The notes beneath the pieces are model-generated. The model searched no databases, was not told the origin of the DNA, and worked only from the letters and a program-made list of their open reading frames with translations. From Wolfiporia cocos (lineage: Eukaryota > Basidiomycota > Agaricomycetes > Polyporales > Phaeolaceae): DNA of 64,000 bases. Shown piece after piece: positions 12,288 to 24,062 of the stretch. Made by a program: the position numbers and the translations under genes. How positions within the stretch are numbered: the stretch's first letter is position 1; each line of letters starts with the position of its first letter. The stretch spans positions 3,162,001-3,226,000 of the forward strand of contig JACCLO010000006.1 of the NCBI GenBank assembly GCA_029448655.1. Direction: 5' to 3'.

Positions 12288-12594
12288 TGGTCTTGCTATC
12301 CAAGTCACATACTCGTTAATATGATCCATTTAATGTCCTTTCATCACCGTAGCTGTTGATTGTCAAGTCACACCTTAGTGCAATGTTCCATATTGCCCTG
12401 AAGGTAATTTATGACAGCATCCTTACCTCATTGCAGATACATATGGGTTGTGGGATACATCAATAAAGAGATGCATTCTGAGTTCAACCTAATGAGCTTA
12501 CTGACATATGAGCAGAATGTTAAATTTTATTACAATCGTTATTATATTGACTACTGACTATATATTTGCACAACATCTCCCTCTCACCAACTGC

Positions 12595-12656
12595 TTTAGC
12601 TGAGTGGTTTCAGTCGCTGTTTCGCTGAGGTCTCGTGGTTCCTGGTTCGATTCCTG
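12595..12656 (+). repeat. tRNA-derived module in right half of element Y
   Basis: A box TAGCTGAGTGGT (12597-12608, 11 of 12) and B box GGTTCGATTCC (12644-12654, perfect). Not a copy of the left module, so the two halves captured different tRNA-like sequences. Oriented to the right end. Confidence 0.55.
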
Positions 12657-12846
12657 GCTTGCAATGCTTTATTTTGGTACTAACAGGTGCCTAATCTCGA
12701 TGACTTAGAGTGCCCCAGATGCATCTGTGGTGTCTCAAAAGATGCATCTGTGGCACTGAAACTCTAGCCCCCACGAGATCCGCACTCACCTCCCACCCGC
12801 CCCATTTCATCACCTCCTCCTCCTTGGCCTCCGGGTGCCCCCTGCG

Positions 12847-13198
12847 ATGAACTGGAACAACATTTTCGAGTGCGTGCTCCACTCCCGGCCTGTGGTTCTG
12901 CTAACACACATCCAGCTTTGCGTCTGCATCCGACTCCGAGTCCCTCATGCCCTCCCTCCCATCATCCCCCTGTCTGTCTCCCGTTGACACATTTGAGTGC
13001 GACTTTGTGCGTCTGCCACTCTGTCCCACGTGTCACACCACTAACGCCACACAGCGCTCGAACTTCTCCTGCTGTGGCCTCATGCTCAAGGACCTGCACG
13101 CACTCCTCGACCACTTTGAGGAGCACCACGTCCTCGTCTTCGGGCGCAATGGCCACCCTGCCCTCCTCCCAGGCACAGGCCCCATCTCGGCAGGATAG
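12847..13198 (+). pseudogene. Truncated copy of the Sfp1-like zinc-finger gene
   Basis: Start ATG at 12847 gives MNWNNIF, then the same short intron as in the intact copy (GTGCGT donor, CTAAC branch-like motif, CAG acceptor), then an exon with PCLSPVDTFECDFV and the strongly conserved NFSCCGLMLKDLHALLDHF block. It stops at TAG 13196-13198, just after GTGPISAG. The linker, the microexon and the C-terminal C2H2 finger of the right-arm gene (55206-56345) are missing. This copy keeps the CPTC motif where the intact copy has RPTR. Without the finger it cannot be a normal DNA-binding factor. Confidence 0.75.
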
Positions 13199-13654
13199 AG
13201 CTCATGATTAATATACAAATACCAGTGTCTCGAAGCCCTGAATTACCCTGCAGTGAGTGGACAGGTCATCGATATGTTCTAGAGTCAGATGTTCCATTTA
13301 GCAGCCAGAGGTTTGGAAGCTTGTTTGGCTGCCTTCGTTGAGACTCAAGATTCTTTTCTGCACTGCAAGGCGCACTAAGAGTCATGTTATCTGCTCGATT
13401 CCGGTTGCCCCATATGAGCACACCTCCACACATGCTTGAATGGAATGACCGTACAGACGTCTCCGCTGCAAATAGGTCCAAGCAGTTGGCTCATTGCCTG
13501 GTGCCTTGCACTCTCCAGCTGAGTAGCTATTGGACAAGCAGCATAGGAACAATGTGTGGGATTTTATATAGCCATGGATTGCATGGACCGATGGTGATGG
13601 CCATCCACGCCTCATTCTATACATCAGCGCTTTCGGAGACAAAGAATCTGAACT
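13199..13654. other. Unique spacer, nothing recognised
   Basis: Sequence between the truncated zinc-finger copy and the repeat nest. Short ORFs (for example 13384-13710) have no recognisable domain. Confidence 0.45.
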
Positions 13655-14444
13655 ATAACGAGTTTAATTACCCATGGCTTCGCCACGAATATCAATTGTT
13701 ACTTAAGTGAGATAACTAATAGAATAAGGGAAAAACACATTGGATGGAGACATTATGAGTCCACCCAACCTCCAGGGTGTATGATCACCCTGCTGCACCT
13801 GTCCTTTGTTCTCTGCCCACTCAGCCACTTCCTCCACCTCGCTGATGCTCGATGTTGTCATCGCTTCACTTGTAACATTGTGTCCACAAATGTGGTGCCT
13901 CAGAAAACTCCCTGAATTCTCTTAATTTAATTTTTTGGCGGGTATATACAGTACAGGCCATCTACGTTACAACAGCTACAAAATCCCCATGGCACAGCAC
14001 AGGGAGGACGCGTGAAACACGAGTTTTCATCGAAGGGATTTGAATGCACACCTTGCAGGCGCCGGGCGTGGGAACACACTGGCCAACTCCCCAGGTCGGT
14101 GGTGCGAGCCCTATGGGACGACGGACAGCATGTGGCACACATGGAAAAGCACATGGCAGTTCCCATGCAATGGTCGTCCCTTTATTATATGATGGGAGCT
14201 TGTGCTGTAGGCGCTCACGTGTAGCTAGCGTGCAGCTAGTGTGCAGCTAGCGTGTCGCTCATGTGTCACTCGCAATTTGCGCACATTTTGTGCACATGGA
14301 CACCACGTTTGCCACGTGGCATCCATGCGCGTTGTTGATCCTGCTCCCATTAGATAGGGCGCCTGCCACCCGGGGAGTTTGCCGGTGGATTCCCATGGTC
14401 AGCGCCTGCAAGGCGCGTGCGCTGCTAGGTCGCGTTTTGCACGC

Positions 14445-14905
14445 TGTTCCTGCCCTGTGCCACGGGGATTTGTGCCCTGTGCCACAGGGATTTGTACCCC
14501 AATGCTACAGGGATTTGTGCCCCATGCCATGGGGATTTGTGTCCTGTGGCATGGGGATTTGTACCCATGCCACAGGGACTTGTGCCCTGTGGCACAGGGA
14601 TTTTTGTAATGTAAATACCCCACACCATGGGGATTTGTGGCCCATGCCATGGGGATTTGTGCTCTGTGCCACGGGGATTTGTGCCCCATGTCACAGGGAT
14701 TTGTACCTCATGTCATGGGGATTTGTGTAATGTAAATACCCCACACCACGGGGATTTGTGGCCCATGCCACAGGGATTTGTGCCCCATGCCACGGGGATT
14801 TGTGTCCTGTGGCATGGGGATTTTGTAATGTAAATACCCCACACCATGGGGATTTGTACCCCATACCACAGGGATTTGCACCCCAATGCCACAGGGGTGA
14901 ATTCC
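14445..14905. repeat. Minisatellite array 1, 22-23 bp units
   Basis: About 20 imperfect copies of a unit with core ATGGGGATTTGTGCCC followed by CATGCCA or CTGTGGC. Every several units the spacer GTAATGTAAATACCCC replaces the normal linker, giving a higher-order rhythm. Units are partly self-complementary (CCATGGGG and CCCCATGCC). All six frames stay largely open, giving artificial peptides such as GHKSPWH; these are not taken as genes. Confidence 0.85.
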
Positions 14906-15112
14906 CATGCCCAGTGCCTGCAAGGCGCGTGTGCCGGTTGCACATTTTACAAGTGAAGTAAAGATACCGAGCATCAGCGAGGTGGAGGAGTGGCTCAGTG
15001 GGCAGAGACTAAAATATATTTCTAAGACATAACGTTTGTGGCAAAGCCACAGGTAATTAAGCTAGTCTATAAGTAATGGGGGCTCACGCTGTAGGTGCTC
15101 GTGTGTCGCTAG

Positions 15113-15623
15113 TGTCACAAACTTGTGACGCCCACACCCAACGCCCAACGCCCCACCACCACTAGTCCTAACTCCCCTACCCTAATGCCTAACGACTCCA
15201 AGGGGGCTCTACGCAACGAGGTCGTCGTTGTCTAAGAGGTAGTCCCAAGGGCTATAGCGATGTTGAGGTTCTCCCAGACTAGCAGGCAGGCATACGCAAG
15301 CAGAGGGAATGGCAAGTAAGGGGGATGAACGCCCCAGAGTCAAATTGACAAGTCTGAGGTGTAAGCCTCAGACTCTACGGTATATATACATGTATGCGAG
15401 CATTGACTATCGAGGCTACCCTAAAGTGCATGGCCTGTGCGCATGCGCCTAACTGAGCGCTAAGTACTAACTCTAAATGCTTACATGATACAGTCACGTG
15501 AGACCCTTCGTATAACGGGTGGCATAGTGGTAACGCGTCAACTCATAAGTAAATCAGGTGATCTTTGTAGCATACGTGCGGTGGTTCGAGACGGGTTGGT
15601 GTCAGACATGGAAAACCGCGTCA
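15113..15623. mobile_element. Solo LTR, 511 bp, target duplication GCTAG
   Basis: It starts TGTCACAAACTTGTGACGCC and ends ACCGCGTCA. Identical GCTAG flanks lie at 15108-15112 and 15624-15628, though GCTAG is common locally. It is related to the LTR at 34025-34523: both share GTCTGAGG, a TATATACATG box and a CTACCCTAAAG-like block. Its last ~100 bp contain TGGCATAGTGGT and GGTTCGAGAC, reminiscent of tRNA A and B boxes. Confidence 0.7.
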
Positions 15624-15774
15624 GCTAGCGTGCAGCTAGCATGTCACTCACGTGGACACCACGTTTGCCATGTGGCGTCCATGGGCATCATTCCTGCTCC
15701 CATTAGATAGGGCACCTGGCGCCGGTGAATTCCCATGCACAGCGCCTGCAAGGTGCGCTCGCATTTTGCACGCT

Positions 15775-16235
15775 GTTCCTGCCCCACACCATGGGGATTT
15801 GTGCCCCACACCACGGGGATTTGTGGCCCATTCCATGGGGGTTTGTGGCCCATGCCACAGGGATTTGTGTCCTGTGGCATGGGGATTTTGTAATGTAAAT
15901 ACCCCACACCATGGGGATTTGTACCCCATGCCACAGGGATTTGGACCCCAATGCCACAGGGATTTGTGCCCCATGCCACAGGGATTTGTGCTCTGTATCA
16001 TGGAGATTTGTGCCCCGTGCCATGGGGATTTGTGTCCTGTGGCATGGGGATTTTGTAATGTAAATACCCCACACCATGGGGATTTGTACCCCGTGCCACA
16101 GGGATTTGTGCCTTACATCATGGGGATTTTTGTAATGTAAATACCCCACACCACAGGGATCTGTGCCCTGTGCCATGGGGATTTGTGCTTTGTGCCATGG
16201 GGATTTATGCCTCATGCCATGGGGATTTTTGTAAC
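15775..16235. repeat. Minisatellite array 2, 22-23 bp units
   Basis: Same unit and same GTAATGTAAATACCCC interruptions as the array at 14445-14905, about 20 copies. It lies at the same position inside the next repeat unit, so the array belongs to the repeated element. Confidence 0.85.
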
Positions 16236-16835
16236 ATAAATGGCCTGTGCTGTAGATGCCTGCCAAAAGATTGCAAAAAATGAAGAACATTTTGACACCA
16301 CATTACACAGTATTACAAGCGAAGCGACAATGAGACCGAGGATCAGCGAGGTGTCAGAAGTGGCTGAGCAGGCAGAGACGAGACAAAAGAGGCAAGTTGA
16401 GGAACCCATGGGTAATGGACAGGAAATTCATGGGGGATCCACAGGTAACCTCAAAAAAAACCCGATTATCTGAAATGGGCACACATGGATTGGAATAATA
16501 TATTGAAGTGGAAAAAGCAGTGTGACCATGGCAAAGCCACGGGTAATTAAGCTAGTCTAAGTACTAAAGGACCGTGGATTGCATGGGAACTGCCATGTGC
16601 TTTTCCACATGTGCCACGTGCTGTCCGTCGTCCCATAGGGCTCACGCCACCGACCTGGGAAGTTGGCCAGTGGATTCCCATGCCCAGCACCTGCATGCTG
16701 ATTGCAAAGGTGTTACAAGTGAAGCGACGACAAGGCCGAGCGTCAGCGAGGTGGAGGAGTGGCTGAGCGGGCAGAGATAAACAACAACTCCTAAAGTACA
16801 AAATTGTGGCAAAGCCACAGGTAATGAAGCTAGTT

Positions 16836-17076
16836 CGATTGAAAGTCAGGTTGTGAAATCGTGGTTTTTGTGTATTCTAGTAATCCACACGTGGATTATG
16901 ATTCATATATCCTAGTGCCTGCTGCCTTCAATACTTCTATAGCTATATTTGCTTTCATCCTCTTCTCCAATATCTTCCCCGACCATCACAAGGTTCATTG
17001 TGAAGGGATTGGAACATTGCATGAGGGCCCATCATGATGAGGAATATTAAAAGAATGAACACCGACCTGACTTTCT
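16836..17076. other. Spacer, nothing recognised
   Basis: Short AT-rich spacer between the repeat nest and the end of DUF6533 copy C. Confidence 0.5.
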
Positions 17077-19594
17077 CTATCCCCTAGCAGCAGAGTTGAT
17101 CGATACATCAAAGTGTAGCAGGTCTTGACTATGTATGGCAAGTGACCCGTCAATACTCCAACTTCTTCTGTTCACTTCAAAGGCTTGATGAATAATGAGG
17201 ATAAAATAAGAGACCATGATCCCCATGAATCTACCACAGCACAAGATTTTATGACAAAGGACCGAGAAGAACTTGCAGTTGCACGCACGGATTCAAAAAA
17301 GTTGTGAGAAATTGCATCAACTGGTTGCTGCTTGGAGATTGATCCATGACACCAGCTTTATACCACGTGATTATCATCGATGCCAGTGTCACACGCCAAT
17401 TTCAAGCCTTTAGGCACAGTACCTTTTCTGATCATCAAGAGCACCTCCAAGGCTGGAAACCCGATGCCTCAGCTAGACCTAAGCCCTACATACGTAGCAT
17501 CATGGGCACCAGCCAACGGCACCACCAGCCACACCTAAAGAACCCTAGTCTCAGACCATACGTCCAGTCCAACATAAAGCCAATAGGAGTCGCATGACCC
17601 CGACCAACTACGATGAGCCCAGTAGCACCTAACCAAGCCAACCCCCTGCTACCTGGACCATACCTCATCAGGGCACAACCATCCAAACTCACGACTAGTA
17701 CTATGTCCACCCAACCAACCAAACCCTAAACCTCCCGTCTCCACGAACTACAGCCATTACCGGCTACACGGTCATTACCGACCACGGACTTACGTCATTA
17801 CTGGCACAGACTATGTACTATATGGACAAAGGCCCACGGAAGGCCTTAAACTCCAGCCGCCCTAGTCTATGAGGAACACTGACCTCGGGCAGCACCTGTA
17901 CGACTGAGAACCCTAGCAGTCACAGGACTCTACATACCGATCGCAGCCGATCACGCTCAATCACCCTACGTCACGCACGGCCCGTACTGGCCAGTCCACA
18001 TTCTCAGCAGACACCACTCCTCAGTACCAGCACGTGGGAACCTGGGCCGCCACGTGCCTACCCCTCAGTACCAGTCCTTGGGAACCTGGACCGTAGACGC
18101 CCTGATCACAGACATAGAACCCCGCCATTACTGACAAACCCCCGATCGACAAGAATCACAGATCGGGCCTGACCCGCTACATTGCCATAGACATCCAGTG
18201 CTCTCCTAGCCATACCAGCACTTGCACTCCGATGCCCACAGGCCACCACGTAGCATGTAGATTACCTCAGCACCGATGCCCTATGGGCCACGCATCCTAA
18301 CATGTACAAACAGTGTATAGTCTATATAAACACCAGACAGTCTTGAGCGACCCTCAGACTTGTCTTGGCCTTTGCAGCCTTAGATGCCCCGCACCAGGAA
18401 GGCACCTTTGAGCGAGCCCCCTTCCCCCGGGTGTGTGTCTGAGGTTGTGCTTGTGTCAGCCAGGCTCACAGAAAACATAAGTCTGGATGGATAACAGGTG
18501 TCCAGCTCTTGATCATTACAAGGCAAAACAACTTACAGGAAAAACAGAGTGCCTGTAGGAATTTGATGAGAATCTAGTAACCATATAAATTAATTGGCGA
18601 TTTGCATACCATCTCTTATCAAGGTAAAGCTTACCAGGGGAAGATTGAACGATCCCCACTGAAATTGAATCAGGAACCGGAAGCCACGGGCATAGAACCA
18701 TGTGACAAATAGCACAATCGCATCCGATATGATAGCAGAAAGGCGTACTGCCAGGACCTCTGTGTACGGAAGAAATGTCACACAGATAAAAGTGCACAGG
18801 TTGGATGGGACAATTACGTCTACGGGCAGCATCATGACTGAGAGCTCATAGCAGGTCAATATAGGGAGTGCCTACCCAACTATGAACACCCTACCCTTGA
18901 TGTTACTTTGTCCACATAAACGGATATAAGGTGTAAGCACATCATGTATTTTGAGGTTTTGGCTCTGTATAAAGATCCGGCACAAACATTTTCATATATA
19001 GTGCTCTTAAGACTTACAACAGCGTAGATGCCCACGGGCGCCATTCCAAAGCAAAATGTGAGCGCAGTCAAGAGGCTATTGGAGCGGCTAACAGCGTAGA
19101 CACGCAGTGCCAACAACACTTATCGTATATTGTTAATACGTCGCTTTCAACAGAGTGAGCTATGATACATACCTACCCATGCACTAGTTAGCATCAACGT
19201 GAAGATGACGGAAGAAGTTTGCTGGATTTTGCAGCTGAAATACTGACAATGAGAATAGTCCCCACAATAACATGGTGTATGTTATGACCTCTAGAGGTCG
19301 GATTATTAGATTATATTTGTAGCCCGACCTGAATCAAGTCAAACAAACCTCCTGAGTCTTCCATATCGGCAGTGTCCATATAAAGATGGTCACCGTCCAT
19401 CCGAGGATTGCTACACGATTGAACAAACATAATGCTGCAGCAGTCAGTTGCCTGCTCCACATCAGTCGTGCTTCATCGCTGAATGTCAAAATGCCATCAT
19501 ATACTAAGGCTTCTCCGTGTGAGTGTATTATATCTCGATATCGGATTAAATTTGTATAACACAGACCACAAGTACTGACAAAGTACAACTTCAT
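17077..19594 (-). pseudogene. DUF6533-type multi-pass membrane protein, copy C, split by a solo LTR
   Basis: Blocks on the minus strand: N-terminal DUF6533 block near 19510-19390 (TFSDEARLMWSRQL, then ALCLFNRVAILGW), a block near 19235-19185 (QQTSSVIFTLMLTSAW), ALRVYAVSRSNSLLTAL near 19115-19060, VLAVRLSAIISDAIVLFVTW near 18760-18690, then after the LTR a block near 17375-17260 (ITWYKAGVMDQSPSSNQ, matching SWYVAGNDDSPSNNE of the 59-kb gene) and the last exon MGIMVSYFILIIHQAF ending at TAG near 17077. The LTR at 17387-18458 separates the fifth and sixth blocks. The gene is more diverged than copies A and B. Unless the LTR is spliced out the protein is broken. Confidence 0.6.
17387..18458. mobile_element. 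Solo LTR, 1072 bp, target duplication GCCAG
   Basis: It starts TGTCACACGCC and ends GCTTGTGTCA. Perfect 5-bp flanks GCCAG at 17382-17386 and 18459-18463. A TATA box (TCTATATAAACACC, about 18320) followed by a pyrimidine-rich start region fits the U3-R border of an LTR read on the plus strand. No internal retrotransposon domain, so it is a solo LTR. It sits inside DUF6533 copy C. Confidence 0.85.
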
Positions 19595-20513
19595 GGGGTA
19601 CCTAGGTATCCAACTCAGACACTACTGTGGCGCCAGTCTAAGTGCAGCACTCATGTCATGCGGAGAACATCGGTCATCTCTACAACATTCATGGTGAGAC
19701 CAGATCAAGAGCAAAGATAGAGGAATGGCTTGAAGCCAGGTAGCCTCTCACAGTCACCTAAATATTTGCAGCTAGTCCGGGATCACACGGTGAACATTGC
19801 TTGGTCTACCTGTCTCTAGCTTCAATATATGCCTCATCAATGCCGTTTAGCCACCGCTTATCACTCTTCGGCATTGACGTAGCAAGCCTGAGTAACCGCA
19901 TCAGAGATTCCATATCTCGTTAGACAGGATTTCATATTAAACCGGATGCAGCTCGTCGCAACGTATCATAATGACTGTCAGAAACACCATTGCGATTGGT
20001 CAATACTAGATGTGACGTGATCTTCTGAGATGTAATTTGTTGCATATGAAACGAAAATCTCCGGTGTTATTGTAATGAACCTCGGAGTGTTACCTATATG
20101 ATCATAGCTCATAGTGGTCTATTGAAGACGAGCCTAGACAACCCCATGTAGGAGGATACTGCATTCAGTTAGCAGGGGGACCCCGCTGGCTTCTGGATGA
20201 AGCTTGATGATTCTAATCTGAACCCATCTTGAGTAGGGACAGAATGGGTTGCTTGTTACCACAAGTGCAATTGCATATTGAACGATCATCGGAATTTGAT
20301 TATGGATAGAGATGTGCAAAACCTGGCTCGAAGCCGTGAGCTGGGCCAGAGTCACCCAGGCTAAGCCAAGCCATAGGGAAGGCTTGGCTCGGACCCAAGA
20401 TCCAGTCTCAGTCTTGAGTGAGCCTAAGCCGAGCCGTTTCGAATACAAGACTTCTCTCTGATGGCCTATAAACTGTGTCCTAGCCTTAACTGGATTCAAG
20501 CCAAACTTGAGGT
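19595..20513. other. Spacer with a possible hAT end; no gene recognised
   Basis: No gene recognised. Near 20307 the sequence TAGAGATGTGCAAA begins a stretch rich in GGCTCG, GAGCC and AAGCC, which looks like the left end of a non-autonomous hAT element. The matching right end was not found, possibly because the large transposon inserted into it. The last 8 bp (CTTGAGGT, 20506-20513) are the left target duplication of that transposon. Confidence 0.4.
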
Positions 20514-23502
20514 CCAGTGAAAAGCCGTCATATCCTTAATGTATCAATAAATACTAGTAAATACCAAAAAAAATTGAGATAACCATTTATACCAGAAGCT
20601 ACCAAAAGCTAAATGCCAAGAGTCTGGGCAGTCAGATCACCGATGCCAAGACCTTTGTCATACTCATACATACTAGTTAATATATTAAAAATATCCTCGA
20701 CTAATAGAAGTCGCGTCTGAGCATTTCGAGCAGACGTCCAGTCGCAAAACTGCTAGTCAACGTCAAGTCAAAGAGTGTCTTGTGGGCGTCAATTAAAAAG
20801 CCATGATACTAAGTGGACGTGTACATTACTTGCCTGCCCTCTACTTTGAGCAGATGATACACTTTGATTTTAACATCCTGTCTCGTACTCGCCATGTGCA
20901 CCATTCAATATGCCAAGAGCTCCCTTGTATGTGTATAACGAAAATGGGGAGAAGGAATATTACTGCGTGTGTGTGCTACACTGCCGCAATACTCGTACCA
21001 AAGTCTCTCGTGCCACATTTTTCAGCCACAAAAAACAGGTAGCACTATTACCATCAAGTCATCTGCCTGAGAGGCCTAGAAAGAGGAGGCGGGCCGATCT
21101 TAGAGTGAGTTTGGACGGCAAATACATCCAAAACATAATACGCGCACATAAAAAAATTCGGGCTCACCACACACTTGATATAGCCTGAGGAGAACGGCAC
21201 AACAAGTGCAGGGGCATCCAGCTCTGGTATCAGAACAGATTCAGGTGAGTATTAGCTCATTATGACCACGCCCTATTGATCTCAATGAGGCGAGCATTCG
21301 CAGGACAGCCTCTTCATGACAGTACAAATCTCTGGGAAGCAGAGCACAATCACAGCATTTTGGCCATTAAACCAAGTATGTCAAGATCTTCTAAATCTCT
21401 CCATATTATAACCAGCCAAACAGTAGACAATATTGTCGCAAGCCCAGAGAGCGAAGGGGTCGGAGACAACAACTTCAATAGCCCTCAGGACCAGATCCAG
21501 ATAGATCCAGATCAGACAAGCACAGGATATATTTCTACACAGGTATGCTTCAGATTTATTGTATTTATCAGAGACTATATGCGCAGTTCTCTGTGCAGAA
21601 TATCGTTGGCAAGGAGGTTCATCAAGACTTCGATTTTGATCACATGCCAGTTCCTAACCACGGTGACGGTGTATCTCAATCATACGCCGGCACTGGAAGT
21701 CTTGAAGCTATGCACCATGACAATGAACAGGAGAAGGAGGAGTACTTCAATGAACATCTGAGTGGTATTCGTTCTGCTGGACTTGTTGAGGAGGACGATG
21801 AAAGTTCCAATGAGGTGAACGAATGTCCTCGTGAGTTAGAAGATCCACAAATGATCACTCTAGAAGAGCTTCGCCACACTGTCAAAATGCAACATTTAAT
21901 TCGGAATGCACATCTAGAAGATGACATCAAGGACCCAGATATCTTGAGATGAATCCGAAATCCTCCCCAGCAGCCATTCGACATCGATGACCCTGTCAAG
22001 CTACTATCTGTTGAAATCTACCTCGGCCTCGATGACTGCTCTCAGAAAATATACAACCACTTCCACTCTGCACTGCTATGCTGCCCGCCTCATCTAGAGC
22101 TTCTCTCATACGCCGTGGTCAAATCCTAGAGAACCTCACCAGAATTTTCGAACTACGCCACGACTGCTGTGTAAATTCCTGCATGGCATATACTGGGATC
22201 TACAGCGAACTGGATATGTGCAAATATTGTGGCGAGCCACGTCATGAGGAAAGAAGATGCAGATGCAAGCGCAGACTCGTTCCGAGGAAGCAATCGACCA
22301 CTATTCCCATTGCCCCTGTAATACAGGCCATGCGACGCTCAACAGAGGGGTCTCGTGCAGCTGAGTACTGTGCCACAGCTACTCGACAGGTTCTTGCTTC
22401 ACTTCAGGAGACCAACGGCGAGCTTGAGAAAATTAGCGACTACATACATGGCAAAGACTATCTTGAAGCTGTCGTATGCGGTGATATCAAGGATGAAGAT
22501 ACCTGCCTCATGTTCTCTATCGATGGCGCACAGCTCTATGCTAGCAAGGTCTCAGACTGCTGGATGTTCATCTGGGTACTTCTTGATTATGCACCTGACG
22601 TTCACTATAGAAAAACGCATATCATGCCTGGTGGATTCATTTCAGGACCCAACAAGCCGAAGAATGTAGACTCATTCCTGCTCCCTAGTCTTCGACATGT
22701 TGCTAGTTTTATGGGACAGCACGAGAAGCTCAAAATATGGAGCGAGCAACGTGGACTATTTGAGTCAAAACTGTACATTGTTTTTGGCACTGCAGATGGC
22801 CCTGGAATGACCTATCTCAATGGCACGGTCGGCCACTCTGATGCTCAGGGCTGCCAACTGTATTGTCCACTGAAGGGACGCTGAAAGCCTGGTGGCAGCC
22901 ATTATTATCCTGCATGCCAGCTTCCCCACAACTACTCTGTTCAAAATTGCACCCACCCAGACGTCTGCCTGCGCGACGTAATATTGGACTCTCATGAAGC
23001 CTCTGATTGCTACTATGCTAACCTGGAACGCCTGCTGAATGCATCGACTCAACGCGAGTACGAAAAGATTTGTCTAGAGACAGGGATATGCAAGCCAAGC
23101 TTATTTGGTGGATTCCCTGCTGATTGCTTTCTTGGGATTCCTGGTGGCTTCCCAGCAGATATCATGCATCTTACTGGTCCTAATCATCATGAACTGTTTT
23201 TTGATCTATGGTGAGGTACTATCAAGTGTGGCCAGAATGATGACAAGTCGACTTGGGCCTTTGCCATCCTCACTGGAGACACCTGGACAGCTCATGGTGA
23301 CGCTATTGCTAAGCTGGTATCCTATCTTCCTGGCTCATTCGACCGTCCACCTCACAATCCTGCAGAGAAAATAAACAGCGGATACAAGGCACAAGAACAG
23401 ATTACACATCTCTACGAATACTGCATTGCCGTGCTGTATAATGTGCTACCTCCTGTGTTCTACCGGAACCTCTGTCAGCTTGTCCGTGGCGTCCGGCTAA
23501 TG

Positions 23503-23980
23503 TGTTACGATTCTACCAGGTACACTCAAATATTCTCTTTGTCGCCTCACCATGTATGAGGACTTAGCGTTCAACCGCTGTATCCAGCGCTCTATTTCTA
23601 AGGGCCTCCGCTCAACCGTAGGCCCTGTTTCATGTATAACAACCCTATGCCCACTCTCCGTGTTCGCATCGCATTCTAGCTGATATTCTGTGTCCAACCA
23701 CAGTAGTTCCGTGTTTCATCTCTTGTTGCGCTCAACCGCAACGCTTCTCCTTTATTACTTATATCGTTAGCCCGACGGACTTAATAGTAGTAGTACCAAA
23801 GACACTATGACCCCGATTAACGGATCGCAGTATATAACCTGATGTAAATACCGGTCGAGTTCCTCAGCTCGACCTTGTTGAATTCAAGGATCTTATACTC
23901 GTTCTCAAAGGCTTGAGCAATTAAGCCTGCAGCTTGTATATCGACGCTCTGACTCAGAGGAGTCCGACGAGTAGTGCGCT
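23503..23980 (+). repeat. 5' LTR of the gypsy element
   Basis: Starts TGTTACGATTCTACCAGG and matches 29071-29549 until GTAGTGCGCT. The true 3' border may lie slightly further right, because the right LTR seems truncated here. Confidence 0.85.
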
Positions 23981-24062
23981 ACTCGATACGCTGAGTAACT
24001 CGACTTAGTTATTTCGCGTTGAACGGATATTCGATCCATAACACCCAAAACTCGTCATTCGA

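Larger units (their letters stand above)
12091..12767. mobile_element. Inverted-repeat element Y with tRNA-like modules at both ends
   Basis: It begins AGGGACTTCAGTG and ends CACTGAAACTCTAG, the same end motif as element X, but its ~60-bp inverted repeat is different and rich in AGATGCATCT. Flanks cccctgcg (12083-12090) and cccccacg (12768-12775) agree at 6 of 8 positions. The right arm (near 56.41 kb) reads straight through this point without the insert. tRNA-like modules lie inside each end and point outwards. No coding capacity. Confidence 0.8.
3700..13198. repeat. Left arm of a large inverted duplication
   Basis: Read on the minus strand, this stretch matches 55.4-61.7 kb of the plus strand block by block. 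Matching blocks include the DUF6533 N-terminal exon near 3.7-3.84 kb (partner 61.6 kb), the block at 4.67-4.98 kb (partner 61.15-61.4 kb), the DUF6533 gene at 5.8-7.35 kb (partner 59.25-60.8 kb), non-coding sequence at 7.35-9.2 kb (partner 57.6-59.25 kb), 10.94-12.09 kb (partner 56.45-57.5 kb) and the zinc-finger exons at 12.85-13.2 kb (partner 55.95-56.35 kb). This arm is longer because of insertions at 4983-5484, 9216-10202, 10218-10932 and 12091-12767. Confidence 0.8.
13655..16835. repeat. Nest of four SINE-like repeat units, one inverted
   Basis: A unit ending GTGGCAAAGCCAC followed by GGTAATTAAGCTAG occurs four times: inverted at the left edge (13659 onwards), and in plus orientation ending near 15060, 16555 and 16830. 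Inside each unit is GGAGTGGCTGAGCGGGCAGAG or a close variant (near 13810 inverted, 14985, 16360 and 16750), which contains a sequence matching the tRNA A-box consensus. A clear B box was not found. A block with ATGGGAACTGCCATGTGC and its inverse links 14.1 kb and 16.6 kb. Two units contain a long minisatellite. The cluster is interrupted by a solo LTR. Confidence 0.65.

Noticed and set aside
14445..16235. Possible CRISPR array
   Set aside because: Units are contiguous imperfect minisatellite copies with no unique spacers, in a eukaryotic context.
14263..16290. Several overlapping ORFs of 70-195 codons on both strands
   Set aside because: They are translations of the 22-23 bp minisatellite, open in all frames, giving repeated GHKSPWH-like peptides.
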